Positions 17,059 to 26,004 of a stretch of 52,212 nt of DNA are shown in pieces. Every line of letters starts with the position of its first letter. The first letter of the stretch is position 1. The notes beneath the pieces are model-generated. The model saw nothing but the letters and a program-made list of their open reading frames with translations. It was not told the origin of the DNA and ran no database searches. The DNA is from Rikenellaceae bacterium (GTDB taxonomy: Bacteria > Bacteroidota > Bacteroidia > Bacteroidales > UBA932): the NCBI GenBank assembly GCA_003542575.1, contig DPKJ01000016.1, positions 29,455 through 81,666 on the forward strand, in the 5' to 3' direction. Both the position numbers and the translations under genes were made by a program.

Positions 17059-17826
17059 TTATAATTTCCAAAGCTCCTCTAGTCTTTTTAATTCGTTGTA
17101 ATCAGTTGTGTCAATTTTATGGGGCACTATGCTTATGTAATTTTGCGCAACAAGATTGTGATCAGCCAGCCTGTTCTCCGGCTCATTATTGTAAAATTCA
17201 CCCGTCATCCAATAGTAATTAAAACCATAAGGATCTTTTCTCTCTTCAAACTCCTTAATCCACTGTCCTTTACCTTGCCCTGAAAACCTGATTCCCTTAA
17301 TATGCTCCAGCTTGACAGCAGGAAAATTCACATTCAGATATGTATTTGCAGCAGGGGGAAGTTCAAGAAATTTATCAATAATAATTTTTGCGTAATGTAC
17401 TGCAGCCGAAAAATCAGCATTCGGATCATGAGAGGCCAAAGAAAAACCGATTGATGGTATTCCGTAAACTGTGCCCTCAGCAGCAGCTCCAAGTGTTCCG
17501 GAATATAGTGCTGCAATTGATGCATTTGAGCCATGATTAATACCTGACACCAAAATATCGGGCATTTTATTGCTAAATATCTGGTTCATAGCCATTTTAA
17601 CGCAATCTGCAGGAGTGCCGGAACAGGCATAAACTTTAAGATCCTCTTCGTTGCGAAGTTCAGTAAGCCTTAGTGGTTTACCAATCGTAAGAGCAGCAGA
17701 CATGCCACTTTGAGCTTCAAATGGGGCAACAACAGTAACCTGGCCGTATGGTCTCATTAAATCTGTAAGTGCTCCTATTCCTTTGGATTTTACTCCATCA
17801 TCATTGGTAATGAGAATACGCCTCAT
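17059..17826 (-). CDS. surE: 5'/3'-nucleotidase SurE
   Basis: SurE is a metal-dependent survival-type phosphatase that dephosphorylates nucleoside monophosphates and possibly polyphosphate. The 255-residue protein opens with ILITNDDGV, in which N8-D9-D10 bind the metal. It also has APFEAQSGMSAALT and the VSGINHGSN motif, with a second metal site. Its length is normal for the family. It heads the minus-strand operon (20 bases before lpxB-ogt) and diverges from gapA with 116 bases between the starts. Confidence 0.93.
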   Translation of the reverse strand: MRRILITNDDGVKSKGIGALTDLMRPYGQVTVVAPFEAQSGMSAALTIGKPLRLTELRNEEDLKVYACSGTPADCVKMAMNQIFSNKMPDILVSGINHGSNASIAALYSGTLGAAAEGTVYGIPSIGFSLASHDPNADFSAAVHYAKIIIDKFLELPPAANTYLNVNFPAVKLEHIKGIRFSGQGKGQWIKEFEERKDPYGFNYYWMTGEFYNNEPENRLADHNLVAQNYISIVPHKIDTTDYNELKRLEELWKL

Positions 17827-17878
17827 AAATTTTTTAAAAATTGGATGTTTACAATATGCGAAGGTAGCAAAAAATTAT

Positions 17879-17886
17879 TAACTTTG
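17879..17886 (+). promoter_or_regulatory. -7 element of gapA
   Basis: TAACTTTG is an exact TAnnTTTG match, 56 bases before the gapA start. It leaves a leader of roughly 50 bases. No clear -33 TTTG lies 19-21 bases upstream. Confidence 0.55.
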
Positions 17887-17942
17887 CGGCGGTTTTTAGT
17901 AGTTCTTACAGACTAACACATTCAATTTAAAACAGATTCAAT

Positions 17943-18947
17943 ATGAGCAAAATTAAAGTTGGTATTAACGGTTTTGGCCGCATTGGCAGATTGGTTTTCC
18001 GTGCTGCACAAGAGAGAAATGACATTCAGGTTGTGGCAATCAATGACCTGATAGATGTAGATTACATGGCGTATATGTTAAAATATGATACGGTTCACGG
18101 TAAATTTAATGGTTCGGTTGAGGTGAAAGATGGTAAACTTATCGTAAATGGTTTCCCAATCAGGGTAACAGCTGAGAAGAATCCCGCTGATCTTAAGTGG
18201 AATGAAGTAGATGCTGAATATGTTGTTGAGTCAACCGGTCTTTTCCTTACAAAAGAGAAGTGCCAGGCACACCTGGATGCAGGTGCAAAGAGAGTAATAA
18301 TGTCTGCACCATCAAAAGATGACACTCCAATGTTTGTATATGGTGTTAATCATAATAAATATGCAGGTGAGGCATTTGTATCAAATGCATCGTGCACCAC
18401 TAACTGTCTTGCTCCTGTTGTAAAAGTTCTAAATGACAATTTCGGTATAATTGAAGGTCTTATGACCACAGTTCACGCCACTACCAATACTCAAAAGACT
18501 GTTGATGCTCCGTCTGCCAAAGACTGGAGAGGAGGAAGGGCAGCTTCGGCAAATATTATCCCTTCATCAACAGGAGCTGCAAAAGCTGTTGGTAAAGTGC
18601 TTCCTGAAATGAACGGTAAACTCACCGGTATGTCTTTCAGGGTTCCTACAATTAATGTTTCTGTAGTTGACCTAACCTGCCGTATTGAAAAATCTGCGAC
18701 TTACGAAGATATCAAAGCAGCAATGAAAACAGCATCGGAGACAACTCTTAAAGGTGTATTGGGATATACCGAGGAGCAGGTTGTTTCGAGTGATTTCATC
18801 ACAGACCCACGCACATCAATATTTGATGCAGGTGCCGGTATCATGCTAAACTCAAATTTTGTTAAGGTTGTTGCATGGTATGACAATGAGTGGGGTTACT
18901 CAGTGAAAGTACTTGATATGGTTGCGCACATGTCTACTGTTAAGTAA
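17943..18947 (+). CDS. gapA: Glyceraldehyde-3-phosphate dehydrogenase, type I
   Basis: GapA oxidises glyceraldehyde-3-phosphate to 1,3-bisphosphoglycerate in glycolysis. The 334-residue protein has the Rossmann start GINGFGRIGRLVFRAA, INDL with an acidic residue favouring NAD, and the catalytic SCTTNC. It also shows the substrate-loop TTVHATTNTQKTVD and the C-terminal WYDNEWGYS. It is monocistronic by appearance, with its own promoter-like element upstream and a strong hairpin 22 bases after the stop. Confidence 0.97.
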   Translation: MSKIKVGINGFGRIGRLVFRAAQERNDIQVVAINDLIDVDYMAYMLKYDTVHGKFNGSVEVKDGKLIVNGFPIRVTAEKNPADLKWNEVDAEYVVESTGLFLTKEKCQAHLDAGAKRVIMSAPSKDDTPMFVYGVNHNKYAGEAFVSNASCTTNCLAPVVKVLNDNFGIIEGLMTTVHATTNTQKTVDAPSAKDWRGGRAASANIIPSSTGAAKAVGKVLPEMNGKLTGMSFRVPTINVSVVDLTCRIEKSATYEDIKAAMKTASETTLKGVLGYTEEQVVSSDFITDPRTSIFDAGAGIMLNSNFVKVVAWYDNEWGYSVKVLDMVAHMSTVK

Positions 18948-18968
18948 CAAACGACAGTTAATATAATG

Positions 18969-19002
18969 GAGGGTGTCAAAATCTATGATTTGAGACACCC
19001 TC
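18969..19002 (+). terminator. Rho-independent-type terminator of gapA
   Basis: GAGGGTGTC (18969-18977) pairs with GACACCCTC (18994-19002), and the stem extends inward through CAAAATC/GATTTG. It is followed by an AT-rich tract (TTAATTTTATATAT). Confidence 0.75.
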
Positions 19003-19040
19003 TTAATTTTATATATATATTTGTATTCAAAACTTAAACT

Positions 19041-19817
19041 ATGGGTATTCGTAAAAAAATCTCCCTTGGATTTGTCGTTATAGGTGCCATTCTGTTTCTG
19101 TCAAGCGTAATTGCGGTTTTTGAGTTTAACCGTATGAGAAACTCTGTAACAGGACTTATGCGGTCTAACATTAACAGTATTAACACCTCCAGAATGCTCA
19201 TGGAGCTTACCGATGAGTATAACTTCATTTTGCTCAGCAGAGTAATTGTTGATTCTACTATTGTCTCTGCAGAGATTCTTTATGATGACAGATTTGACAA
19301 ACATATATCCAGCATAAAAAGCAATTTTACATCTGAAGCTGAAGTAGCAATAGCTGATTCGCTGGCACTTTCCTATTCTGAATATCTGGCAGTAATAAGC
19401 GAAACCAGAAAGATTATGACTGAAGATATCGCTGTGAGAAAGGAGTGGTATGAATCCAAGCTTAAGCCTGTTTACAATAAACTAAGAGTGTACAAGAAAA
19501 AGCTCGGTCTCTTGACACAAGATGCACTGGCAGACAATACCAGGGAATTGCAGGAGGGTTACTACAGAAGTATAATGCCAGGAATAATTGCAGTAAGCGC
19601 AGGTATTGTTCTGGTTCTTCTGTTCAACTATTTTATAAATCTCTATTTTATCTCTCCTGTACTGTTAATCTCAAAAGGAATTAAAAATTACCGGGATTTC
19701 AGAAAGAGTTATAATGTTCAATTTGATAACGATGATGAAATTCAGGAAATCAATAATGAGGTTAGGAGTATAATTGACGAGAACAAGAAGCTTAAGAATA
19801 CAGGTGATAATAAATAG
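19041..19817 (+). CDS. Membrane sensor-like protein: four-helix-bundle domain plus HAMP, no output domain
   Basis: This 258-residue protein has the layout of a chemoreceptor or histidine-kinase sensor half. A short cytoplasmic start and TM1 (about residues 8-28) lead into a helical periplasmic domain (about 30-170) like the 4HB_MCP bundle. TM2 (about 178-200) and a HAMP-like segment follow, with its Pro (ISPVLL) and DDEIQEINNEV pattern. The protein ends right after HAMP, without kinase, methyl-accepting or cyclase domains. trkH begins 3 bases after its stop, so the two are surely co-transcribed. I infer, without proof, that it may sense an external or membrane signal and act on TrkH. The usual trkA partner is not present here. 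Confidence 0.7.
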   Translation: MGIRKKISLGFVVIGAILFLSSVIAVFEFNRMRNSVTGLMRSNINSINTSRMLMELTDEYNFILLSRVIVDSTIVSAEILYDDRFDKHISSIKSNFTSEAEVAIADSLALSYSEYLAVISETRKIMTEDIAVRKEWYESKLKPVYNKLRVYKKKLGLLTQDALADNTRELQEGYYRSIMPGIIAVSAGIVLVLLFNYFINLYFISPVLLISKGIKNYRDFRKSYNVQFDNDDEIQEINNEVRSIIDENKKLKNTGDNK

Positions 19818-19820
19818 GAT

Positions 19821-21266
19821 ATGAATTTAAGGACTGTCACCAGAAATATTGGACTTGCGCTTCTTTTGAATGCGTTGTTCATGTATATTTCAGCTTTTGT
19901 TTCAGCCATATATGATTTTGACGCTTCGTTTTCCCCATTATTGCTAAGCGCCGTAATTACTACATTTGCCGGAAGTTTTCCATTAATTTTTGTAAATAAA
20001 TTTTATGAGATTAATATAAAGGAGGGTTTTACAATTGTTGTCTTCTCCTGGATATTATCCTGCCTCTTTGGAATGCTGCCCTATGTTCTTTTTGGAGGTG
20101 AGTTCTCTCTTCTTAATTCATGGTTTGAGAGTGTGTCGGGATATACAACCACCGGAGCAACAATTCTGACAGATATTGAAAGTGTGCCTAAGGGTCTGCT
20201 TTTCTGGAGATCTTCTACTCACTGGCTGGGAGGTCTGGGAGTCGTGTTGTTTATGCTGCTTGTGCTTCCATCAGTAAGCACATTCAGGATGAGGTTGTCA
20301 AAAATGGAGATATCTTCTCTGTCAAAAGAGAATTTCAGGTTTAAGGCTCATCAAACCATTAGGGTAATTTCATTGGTATATTTTGGTCTCACATTTGCGG
20401 AAGTTTTATTGTTGGTTTTAGCAGGTATGGATCTGTTCGATGCAGTTAACCATTCGTTTGCTACAATTGCAACAGGTGGTTTTAGTACGAAAAATCTTTC
20501 AATCAGAAGTTTTGATTCTGTTGCTATTGAGATTATTATAATGTTATTCATGTTACTTTCCGGAATTCATTTCGGACTGCTTTATAGTTTTGTTTCAGGA
20601 AAATCTACAAACCTTTTTAGATCTCCAATTATCAGATATTATTTACTTTCTATTCTTACCGGATCGGTAATTGTCTCACTTAATATTAAATTCAGTGGAT
20701 TATATACCGACTGGGCGACTGCATTCAGAGAGGGGTTTTTCCAGGTAATTTCAATTGGAACAACAACAGGATTCGCTAACGGAGATTCCTCCATTTGGCC
20801 TGGCTTTTCAATTTTATTAATAATATTTTTTACTATACAATGTGCATGTTCTGGCTCTACTTCGGGAGGTATGAAAGCAGACAGGGTATGGATATTCTTT
20901 TTAGCGGTTAAAGCACAAATTATTAAGCAAATACACCCAAATGCGGTAGTTTCGGTAAAAATGGGATCACAAACCCTTGACAGAGAAACTGTTTACAGTA
21001 TAAATCTTTTTATTGCCTTGTACTTATTGATCGTTTTTATATCTGCTTTACTTCTCACCGGACTTGGAACTCCTATAATTGATGCATTCTCTGCTTCGGC
21101 AGCCTGCATGGGAAATGTTGGGCCTGGTTTTGGCGAAGTTGGGTCTTTAGGTAATTACACATCAATTCCAGCCTTGGGAAAACTCTTACTTACTGTGCAA
21201 ATGCTTTTGGGACGTCTGGAAATTTATGCTCTTTTGCTGATATTTGTTTTATACAGATGGAGGTAG
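19821..21266 (+). CDS. trkH: TrkH-family potassium uptake protein
   Basis: TrkH/KtrB-type K+ translocating subunit in the inner membrane, 481 residues with about ten to twelve hydrophobic helices. Four pore-loop repeats with filter-like sequences are visible: GYTTTGATI, ATGGFSTKN, GTTTGFANGD and CMGNVGPGFG. The family normally works with a cytoplasmic nucleotide-binding TrkA/KtrA ring, but no trkA is found nearby. The position usually held by such a partner is taken by the HAMP protein upstream. A RecD-like helicase gene follows 10 bases downstream, presumably as a passenger of the operon. Confidence 0.93.
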   Translation: MNLRTVTRNIGLALLLNALFMYISAFVSAIYDFDASFSPLLLSAVITTFAGSFPLIFVNKFYEINIKEGFTIVVFSWILSCLFGMLPYVLFGGEFSLLNSWFESVSGYTTTGATILTDIESVPKGLLFWRSSTHWLGGLGVVLFMLLVLPSVSTFRMRLSKMEISSLSKENFRFKAHQTIRVISLVYFGLTFAEVLLLVLAGMDLFDAVNHSFATIATGGFSTKNLSIRSFDSVAIEIIIMLFMLLSGIHFGLLYSFVSGKSTNLFRSPIIRYYLLSILTGSVIVSLNIKFSGLYTDWATAFREGFFQVISIGTTTGFANGDSSIWPGFSILLIIFFTIQCACSGSTSGGMKADRVWIFFLAVKAQIIKQIHPNAVVSVKMGSQTLDRETVYSINLFIALYLLIVFISALLLTGLGTPIIDAFSASAACMGNVGPGFGEVGSLGNYTSIPALGKLLLTVQMLLGRLEIYALLLIFVLYRWR

Positions 21267-21276
21267 ATTAAAGAGA

Positions 21277-22692
21277 ATGTCACTGGATAACTTTATATAC
21301 GACAAACTTGTGTCAGGTCTTGGTTTTGAACCGACTCCTTGCCAGCAAAACCTGTTTAAAATACTCTCACTCTTTATTAAGGAGGATGATAATGACATTT
21401 TACTTATAAACGGTTATGCCGGAACAGGTAAAACATCCTCAATATCATCTTTGGTTTCACTCTTAAAGGGATTCAGTAAAAAGTATATTCTTACAGCACC
21501 TACAGGAAGAGCAGCAAAGGTTCTGGCAGGTTATACAGGTTGCAGCTCATATACTATTCACAAACAGATTTACAGACAAAAATCGCTAAAAGATGGTTTA
21601 GGCCAATTTATTCTTGACCTTAACAAAAGCCGGGATACAATTTTCGTTGTGGATGAAGCCTCACTTATATCTTCGGGATCAGGAGAAGGCTCAATATTCG
21701 GTAGCGGCAATCTGCTAGACGACCTTATTACTTATGTCAGATCCAATACCGGAAACAAACTAATTTTAATTGGAGATTCTGCACAACTACCACCCGTAGG
21801 TGAGGTGATTTCCAATGCCCTGGACTTTGATATTGTAGGCAGTTACGGCAAAGCTGTATATGTAACTTTAAAAAGTGTTGTAAGACAAGCTCAAAATTCA
21901 GGCATACTGGTAAACGCTACCATGTTAAGAGAGATGATTGAGCAAGATAGGTTTGACTTCCCAAAGTTTACGGTTAGCCCTTTTTCTGATGTAGAGAGGA
22001 TAACAGGTTCTGATTTGATTGAGCAAATGACCATGTCATATGAAAAAGCAGGAACTGATGAAACCCTTGTTCTTTGCAGGTCAAATAAAAGAGCAAACAG
22101 GTACAACGCCGGGATAAGAGGGAAGATTCTGTTCAGAGAGGAGAGGCTGACAAAGGGTGACAAATTAATGATTGTCAAAAACTGCTATCAGTTTCTGGAC
22201 GATGTTGAGGATATTGATTTTATTGCCAACGGCGATGTTGCGGAGTTGATTAAAATATCGGGTTATGAAGAGCGTTATGGTTTGAATTTCGCCAAGGCAA
22301 AACTAAGGTTTCCCGATTACAACGACACTGAAATTGAGGCAAGAATCATACTTGACACTCTGGACAGTGAGACAGCCAGCCTTGGAAATGATATACAAAG
22401 AGCTCTTTTTAACTCAGTTATGGAAGATTACTCGCATTTAAAACTCAAAAGAAAACGTATTGCGGCAGTCAGGGAAGATAAATATTTTAATGCATTGCAG
22501 ATAAAATATGCAAATGCCATAACTTGTCATAAATCACAGGGAGGCCAGTGGAAAACTGTTTTTATTGACAACCCTTTCTGGAAGGGTGAAATTACAAAAG
22601 ATGATCTGAAATGGCTCTACACTGCTATTACAAGGGCTGTTGATAAGGTTTATTTTGTTAATTTTGATGACAGATTTTTTGTCAAACAGTAA
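21277..22692 (+). CDS. RecD-like superfamily 1B DNA helicase
   Basis: This 471-residue AAA-type helicase resembles the short RecD2/Pif1-like ATPases of Bacteroidetes. Walker A (GYAGTGKT) is at residues 46-53, with TAPTGRAAKVL (motif Ia) next. Walker B follows in VVDEASLIS, then LIGDSAQLPPVG (motif III). The UvrD-C/RecD C-terminal region has AITCHKSQGGQW and LYTAITRA. It probably unwinds DNA 5' to 3' in repair or replication. I chose the ATG at 21277, 10 bases after trkH, because the earlier ATG at 21244 lies inside trkH and would add 11 unconserved residues. Confidence 0.85.
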   Translation: MSLDNFIYDKLVSGLGFEPTPCQQNLFKILSLFIKEDDNDILLINGYAGTGKTSSISSLVSLLKGFSKKYILTAPTGRAAKVLAGYTGCSSYTIHKQIYRQKSLKDGLGQFILDLNKSRDTIFVVDEASLISSGSGEGSIFGSGNLLDDLITYVRSNTGNKLILIGDSAQLPPVGEVISNALDFDIVGSYGKAVYVTLKSVVRQAQNSGILVNATMLREMIEQDRFDFPKFTVSPFSDVERITGSDLIEQMTMSYEKAGTDETLVLCRSNKRANRYNAGIRGKILFREERLTKGDKLMIVKNCYQFLDDVEDIDFIANGDVAELIKISGYEERYGLNFAKAKLRFPDYNDTEIEARIILDTLDSETASLGNDIQRALFNSVMEDYSHLKLKRKRIAAVREDKYFNALQIKYANAITCHKSQGGQWKTVFIDNPFWKGEITKDDLKWLYTAITRAVDKVYFVNFDDRFFVKQ

Positions 22693-22721
22693 TATATTGC
22701 CAAATAAAAACTCACAATTAT

Positions 22722-24836
22722 ATGAACTTCTTATTCTGTTTTAAACGAGCAACAGCAATGTTGGTATTTTTATTATTTGCCAATCAGATGCTTATTGCCC
22801 AGGGTCCTGTCCAGTCGGTTCCAATGCCACACTCATGGAAAGATAACAATACTCTCATCATGGTTCACACAATGGGAATGAAGAGGGTCTTTTATGAGTA
22901 TAATATCAAAAAGGAGAAGATGACCGAGATTGTCTCTCCGGTTGCACCCAAAGCAACTCCGACAGTTACGGTTAAAAATGGAGACGTTGTATTTTCGGAC
23001 ATAGCCGGAAACGAAAAACAGATTACATTCACATCATCCCAGGAGAGGAACCCGGTACTATCCCCTGATTTTAAAAGAGTTGCATACACTCGGGATAACG
23101 ATCTCTATTCATTTGACCTTGAAAAGAACAAAGAGACAAGGCTTACTTTTGACGGGTCAGAATTGATCCTTAACGGATGGGCATCGTGGGTATATTATGA
23201 AGAGATATTTGGCCGCGGGGGGCAATACAGGGCTTTTTGGTGGTCTCCTGACAGCCGCACACTCGCCTTTTACAGATTTGACGATTCAATGGTTCCAATG
23301 TTTCCTATCTACGACTCAAAGGGAAAGCATGGTTCAATTACCAGAACAAGGTATCCAAAAGCAGGAGATTCAAACCCTGAAGTAAAATTGGGTTTTGTAT
23401 CACCTGATGGAGGAGAGATTGTTTGGGCCGATTTTAATGAAAAAGATGATCAGTATTTTGGTACTCCATTCTGGGCTGGTACCGGATCAACAATAATGGT
23501 TCAGTGGATGGACAGAGATCAGAGCAATCTTATATTGTATGCTGTGAATGTTTATGACGGATCTAAATCGCTTGTTTACAAAGAGTATCAGAAAACCTGG
23601 ATAAACTGGATGACAGACATGAAATTCGGTAAAGAGGGATTCTATTTTGTGAGAGATTTTGAATTATGGGAACATATTTACTATCAGTCATATGATGGTA
23701 ATAGATTTGAGAGGCTGACAGATGGCATGAACTGGGGGCTGAAAATTCTGGATGTTGATGAGAAAAATTCTGAAATCCATTTCTCTGCAAGAAGAGATAT
23801 TTCGGTAAGAAACGACATTTATAAGGTTTCATTTGGAGAGAAAGGCAAATTCGTTAGAAAGTTGTCAGAAGGAGAGTATAATTATGCCATGCCTTTATTA
23901 TCTCCTGATAAAAAGCACTTTACTTCAATTATTTCCAATACTTCAACTCCGTTAAAAGTTGTTTTGCTGGCAACAGAGAGAGGTGGCGCAGTTAAACCGG
24001 GAGAAATCAGGGTTATTGCAGATACCAAAAAAGAGAATTTTGACAATCTTAATCTGCCACAACCAAAACTTGTTTTCTTAACAACTCCTGAAGGTTATAA
24101 ACTTCCGGGAGTTATTACCTTGCCCCACAATTTTGATGCAAAAAAGAGATACCCGGTGATAATGAGTATCTACGGAGGTCCAAACTCCTCAAATGTCATG
24201 GATACCTGGAGAAATCCAACAAAATTGAACCATCTTTGGGCAGATGAAGGTGTAATTCAGATATCAGTCGATAACAGAGCATCCGGTCACTGTGGAAAAG
24301 AGGGTATCAATTATATTCATAGAAATCTTGGCTATTATGAACTTCAGGATTATGTTCGCTGGGCTAAATATCTGGCTGATTTAGGTTATGTTGACGCTGA
24401 TAAGGTAGGTATTACCGGCTTTAGCTACGGAGGGACTATGACTGTTCTTGCTCTGACAGACGGTGCGGAATATTTCCGCTACGGAATTGCCGGTGCCGGT
24501 GTTTACGACTGGATGCTTTATGATACTCACTACACAGAGAGATACATGGATCATCCTGACAACAATCCTGACGGCTACAGGGAGTCTGCTGCAATTAACA
24601 AAGCAGGGAATTACACAAGTGAGACAGGATCTCTTCTCTATCTGACACATGGACTTGCAGACGACAATGTTCATATGCAAAACACAATTCAGTTGATAGA
24701 TGCTTTACAGAAAGAGGGTAAACAATTTGAACTTATGTTCTATCCGGGAGCTTTTCACGGTTACAGAGGTCACCAGGGTGCTCACTCCGAAGAGGCTACC
24801 ATCAATTTCTGGAGAAAAGTATTACTAGGTAAGTAA
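22722..24836 (+). CDS. S9B dipeptidyl-peptidase IV / prolyl tripeptidyl-peptidase-type enzyme
   Basis: This 704-residue exported serine peptidase resembles DPP IV and prolyl tripeptidyl peptidase, which remove di- or tripeptides after Pro. The signal peptide covers residues 1-27. The beta-propeller has the paired glutamates used to hold a free N-terminus, in WVYYEEIFGR, and the typical WWSPDSRTLAFYRFDDS. The hydrolase domain has GFSYGGTMT with the catalytic serine (DPP IV often has Trp where this has Phe), an Asp in DDNVHMQNT and a His in FHGYRGH. It probably works in the periplasm or on the outer membrane for peptide nutrition. A convergent hairpin follows its stop. Confidence 0.9.
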   Translation: MNFLFCFKRATAMLVFLLFANQMLIAQGPVQSVPMPHSWKDNNTLIMVHTMGMKRVFYEYNIKKEKMTEIVSPVAPKATPTVTVKNGDVVFSDIAGNEKQITFTSSQERNPVLSPDFKRVAYTRDNDLYSFDLEKNKETRLTFDGSELILNGWASWVYYEEIFGRGGQYRAFWWSPDSRTLAFYRFDDSMVPMFPIYDSKGKHGSITRTRYPKAGDSNPEVKLGFVSPDGGEIVWADFNEKDDQYFGTPFWAGTGSTIMVQWMDRDQSNLILYAVNVYDGSKSLVYKEYQKTWINWMTDMKFGKEGFYFVRDFELWEHIYYQSYDGNRFERLTDGMNWGLKILDVDEKNSEIHFSARRDISVRNDIYKVSFGEKGKFVRKLSEGEYNYAMPLLSPDKKHFTSIISNTSTPLKVVLLATERGGAVKPGEIRVIADTKKENFDNLNLPQPKLVFLTTPEGYKLPGVITLPHNFDAKKRYPVIMSIYGGPNSSNVMDTWRNPTKLNHLWADEGVIQISVDNRASGHCGKEGINYIHRNLGYYELQDYVRWAKYLADLGYVDADKVGITGFSYGGTMTVLALTDGAEYFRYGIAGAGVYDWMLYDTHYTERYMDHPDNNPDGYRESAAINKAGNYTSETGSLLYLTHGLADDNVHMQNTIQLIDALQKEGKQFELMFYPGAFHGYRGHQGAHSEEATINFWRKVLLGK

Positions 24837-24855
24837 ATCTTTAAACGCATGAAAA

Positions 24856-24879
24856 GGGCTGCCCGAAACCGGGCAGCCC
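24856..24879. terminator. Bidirectional hairpin between convergent genes
   Basis: A perfect 10-bp stem (GGGCTGCCCG / CGGGCAGCCC) with an AAAC loop. On the minus strand it is followed by CTTTTC, so it fits best as terminator of the minus-strand gene ending at 24953. It may also stop the peptidase transcript. Confidence 0.75.
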
Positions 24880-24952
24880 ATATGCCATACCAACTTAAAT
24901 TTAAACACTTAAAACTAACCAAAACTTCTCTAAATTTTGTGGTTGGGACAGG

Positions 24953-25903
24953 CTAATAGTTTATTGCCAGCAACATAATGAGATTATAAATATCCCAATC
25001 AGAAGCCACTTTAAAATCTCCAATTTTATCAGCCAGGATATCTGTTGATTTGAGCAGATCCTTTTTGTCTATAGTGAATTTTTCGGCGATAAGAGAGGTA
25101 ACGGCAAGTTGAGAACTGATAGAGTAAATATCTGCAGGTATATTCTTGTTCTTTTCAACATAGAAGGTGATGTCAGATGTTGTATAATCCAGATACCATT
25201 GACCGTTATACTCTCTGTAGTTAACAACATAGTCTGCTGACATCATATTTACATTGGATTTTTTAGGTTTGCGTTTCAGGAATAGTTTGTAAGAATCTCT
25301 GTTATTCTCAACATTCATTGAAAATTCAATTTTACCAATTGCTGATGATTCTGAATCAATATAAATTTTACCTCTGAAAAGCATCTCTTCACCTTTGATT
25401 TTTTGGTCAAATGCAACCACGTAAAATGGTCTTCCAAACATCTCAACTGGTTCAAGATATTCAAATTCGTATTTGTCTTTAATATCATGTAACTCAGTTC
25501 CCAGGAAAGGAGTTTTTACAACATCAAGCTGTAATGCTGAGATTGGGCCTCCTTGTAATTTGACCATTAAGGTGTCAATTTTACTAAAGTCACAATTACC
25601 TCTTACATCCTTAACGGCTACAAGATCTCTCTTCCATCCTTTATAAGGGCTTTTGCTGATATTTAAAATCGCTTCATTTACCGATACACAATCGTTGTTC
25701 CTGATCACACGCTCTTTATAAAAGGCGTTGATCTGATTCTCGGTGGTTGAATAGTTTTGGCTGATTTTGCTAAATGCTATCTGAACCAGAGTTGCAGGGT
25801 CTGTTTTTGGGTTTTTAATCTCACTCTTCGGTGCGATCCCGGCTTGAATTGAGGTTAAGGCAAAAATTGCAATAACCGAAAGTAACAGAGCTTTTGTTTT
25901 CAT
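24953..25903 (-). CDS. Exported protein of unknown function
   Basis: The protein (316 residues from the ATG at 25903) begins with a clear signal peptide, MKTKALLLSVIAIFALTSIQAG. An ATG 18 codons upstream would place polar residues before it and is unlikely. The rest is rich in beta strands with a recognisable Bacteroidetes pattern: INAFYKERVI near the start, EAILNISKSPYKGWKRD, and GKIYIDSESSAIGKIEFSMN. This resembles the LolA/DUF5686-like region found in larger carboxypeptidase-like outer-membrane proteins. Here it stands alone, lacking the N-terminal regulatory Ig-like domain. No catalytic motif is visible. It lies about 100 bases downstream of yicC on the same strand. Confidence 0.65.
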   Translation of the reverse strand: MKTKALLLSVIAIFALTSIQAGIAPKSEIKNPKTDPATLVQIAFSKISQNYSTTENQINAFYKERVIRNNDCVSVNEAILNISKSPYKGWKRDLVAVKDVRGNCDFSKIDTLMVKLQGGPISALQLDVVKTPFLGTELHDIKDKYEFEYLEPVEMFGRPFYVVAFDQKIKGEEMLFRGKIYIDSESSAIGKIEFSMNVENNRDSYKLFLKRKPKKSNVNMMSADYVVNYREYNGQWYLDYTTSDITFYVEKNKNIPADIYSISSQLAVTSLIAEKFTIDKKDLLKSTDILADKIGDFKVASDWDIYNLIMLLAINY

Positions 25904-26004
25904 GATTGAAAAATGATTTTTGGTATTTCTGCTTAATAGACGAGGTGACCCTCTCAAAAGTTGCAGTTTTTAACAAAAATCTTTCAATCAAATCAAAATT
26001 GTTA

